Source: Clostridia bacterium
GTDB taxonomy: Bacteria; Bacillota; Clostridia; Lachnospirales; Anaerotignaceae
Length of the DNA stretch: 43,211 bases
Assembly: GCA_900757025.1 (NCBI GenBank)
Contig: CAAEMG010000052.1
Coordinates: forward strand, 1-43,211
Direction: 5' to 3'
Shown: positions 42,636 to 43,211 of the stretch, one piece after another
Layout of the letters: the number at the start of each line of letters is the position of its first letter
Numbering within the stretch: position 1 is the stretch's first letter
Notes under the pieces: generated by a model
The model's input: only the letters and a program-made list of their open reading frames with translations
Told to the model about the DNA's origin: nothing
Database searches by the model: none
Made by a program: the position numbers and the translations under genes

Positions 42636-43211
42636 ATGAAATTTGACCTTAGCGATTTAGCTTATACGGACATTGACTGCTGGTGCAAAACTTCGCCTGT
42701 ATTAATTAAAAGGTGGGCGTTCAGCATATCCAACGCTGCATATTTTATCGTACTTGACTTTATAAATCTTTCAAAATATGTAATAACCGACCTTTATATT
42801 AAAATAGACTGTAAGCAGTCTGACGGACAATATTTAGGTTCAATCAATTTTTCATATAATAACCTTCATGCGGAAAGTAATGGGTCTTTTGGCAACAAAA
42901 CGCCTATAAACATAGCCAACCGTCTTGTAAAAATAATGGAATTTACAGTGACAAAAATCGTTTTTGAAGACGGACATGAATGGAACAACGATATCGAGCT
43001 TAAAGAAATGCACTTCAATCCTGAAGAAATAACATTTATAGGCGACCTTTATGACCAATGGAAAAGAGAATTTTCTTCCAAGGCTGTTTATAAGCCTGTT
43101 GTAAAAGAGGATTACTGGTATTGCACCTGCGGTCAGTTTAATATAATTGAGCAGAACAACTGTTGTGCCTGCGGAGCAAATCGCCAAAAACAGCTTGAAT
43201 ATATGAACGAA
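42636..43211 (+). CDS. Zinc-ribbon protein of unknown function, cut by the window end
   Basis: An open frame of 192 codons running off the right edge. The first 140 residues are an alpha/beta domain I do not recognise (KFDLSDLAYTDIDCWCK start; repeated Phe/Tyr-rich strands; KIVFEDGHEWNNDIEL). Residues about 163-185 form a zinc ribbon: WYCTCGQFN, then CCACGANR, i.e. CxCG...CxxCG. The ribbon suggests protein-protein or nucleic-acid contact. Start ATG 42636 has only a weak AGAAAGAAG site, 19 bases after the carboxypeptidase stop, so translation may be coupled. Codon use is like the neighbours. Confidence 0.75.
   Translation, partial: MKFDLSDLAYTDIDCWCKTSPVLIKRWAFSISNAAYFIVLDFINLSKYVITDLYIKIDCKQSDGQYLGSINFSYNNLHAESNGSFGNKTPINIANRLVKIMEFTVTKIVFEDGHEWNNDIELKEMHFNPEEITFIGDLYDQWKREFSSKAVYKPVVKEDYWYCTCGQFNIIEQNNCCACGANRQKQLEYMNE

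Noticed and set aside
1..43211. CRISPR arrays, insertion sequences, prophage or toxin-antitoxin modules
   Set aside because: No regularly spaced repeats, transposase or integrase motifs, phage structural genes or paired small toxin/antitoxin frames were seen.

Overview
The window is AT-rich, densely coded chromosomal DNA from a Gram-positive anaerobe of the class Clostridia, most likely Lachnospirales-like. That placement is an inference from several family-level signs: a very large fused 2-hydroxyacyl-CoA dehydratase activase, an oxygen-sensitive two-subunit class I fumarase, a DUF4317 protein, a ThiW-type thiamine-precursor transporter, a GerMN-domain protein, the CdaA/YbbR pair, heavy use of ATA and CTT codons, and strong purine-rich ribosome binding sites. 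I see no rRNA, ordinary tRNA, CRISPR array, insertion sequence or prophage.

Layout. 1-5.2 kb (+): a small VOC/glyoxalase gene and a lone 1.4-kaa activase-like protein. 5.3-10.4 kb (+): pth, mfd and a parvulin-like lipoprotein. 10.4-13.3 kb (+): thiW-thiM-thiE-HAD, a hydroxyethylthiazole salvage operon with a near-perfect sigma-A promoter but no recognisable TPP riboswitch. 13.5-16.1 kb (-): DUF4317, PHP phosphoesterase and flavin-reductase-like genes. 16.3-20.1 kb (-): fumarase alpha, a small lipoprotein, fumarase beta, a CapA-like lipoprotein and a flavin reductase with a lysine-rich tail. 20.3-22.8 kb: a sugar-isomerase-like TIM barrel (+), a secreted stalk-domain protein (-) and an alpha/beta hydrolase (-). 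23.1-24.0 kb (-): smpB and the tmRNA gene, together forming the trans-translation ribosome-rescue system. 24.3-26.0 kb (+): a 63-aa HTH protein and a sodium:solute symporter. 26.2-29.6 kb: glycerol dehydrogenase (-) divergent from a PrpR_N/PAS/sigma-54 activator (+). 29.7-33.3 kb (+): two unrecognised membrane proteins leading into cdaA (c-di-AMP synthase) and a ybbR-type regulator gene. 33.6-41.1 kb (-): a tight seven-gene run, comEA - response regulator - histidine kinase - GerMN protein - comEC - holA - GntR/FCD regulator. 41.3 kb to the end (+): a D,D-carboxypeptidase and an open zinc-ribbon ORF that leaves the window.

Most of the region is core metabolism and housekeeping. The points worth a second look are a dispersed intergenic repeat with shared ends and a variable middle (three candidate copies), a hairpin leader on the thiamine operon in place of a TPP riboswitch, a lipoprotein gene lodged between the two fumarase subunit genes, a flavin reductase with a histone-like basic tail, the two unknown membrane genes ahead of cdaA, and the joining of competence genes with a two-component system and a GerMN protein. 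I found no clear multi-gene defence system or other wholly new system. All gene functions rest on motifs read by eye; no database search was run.
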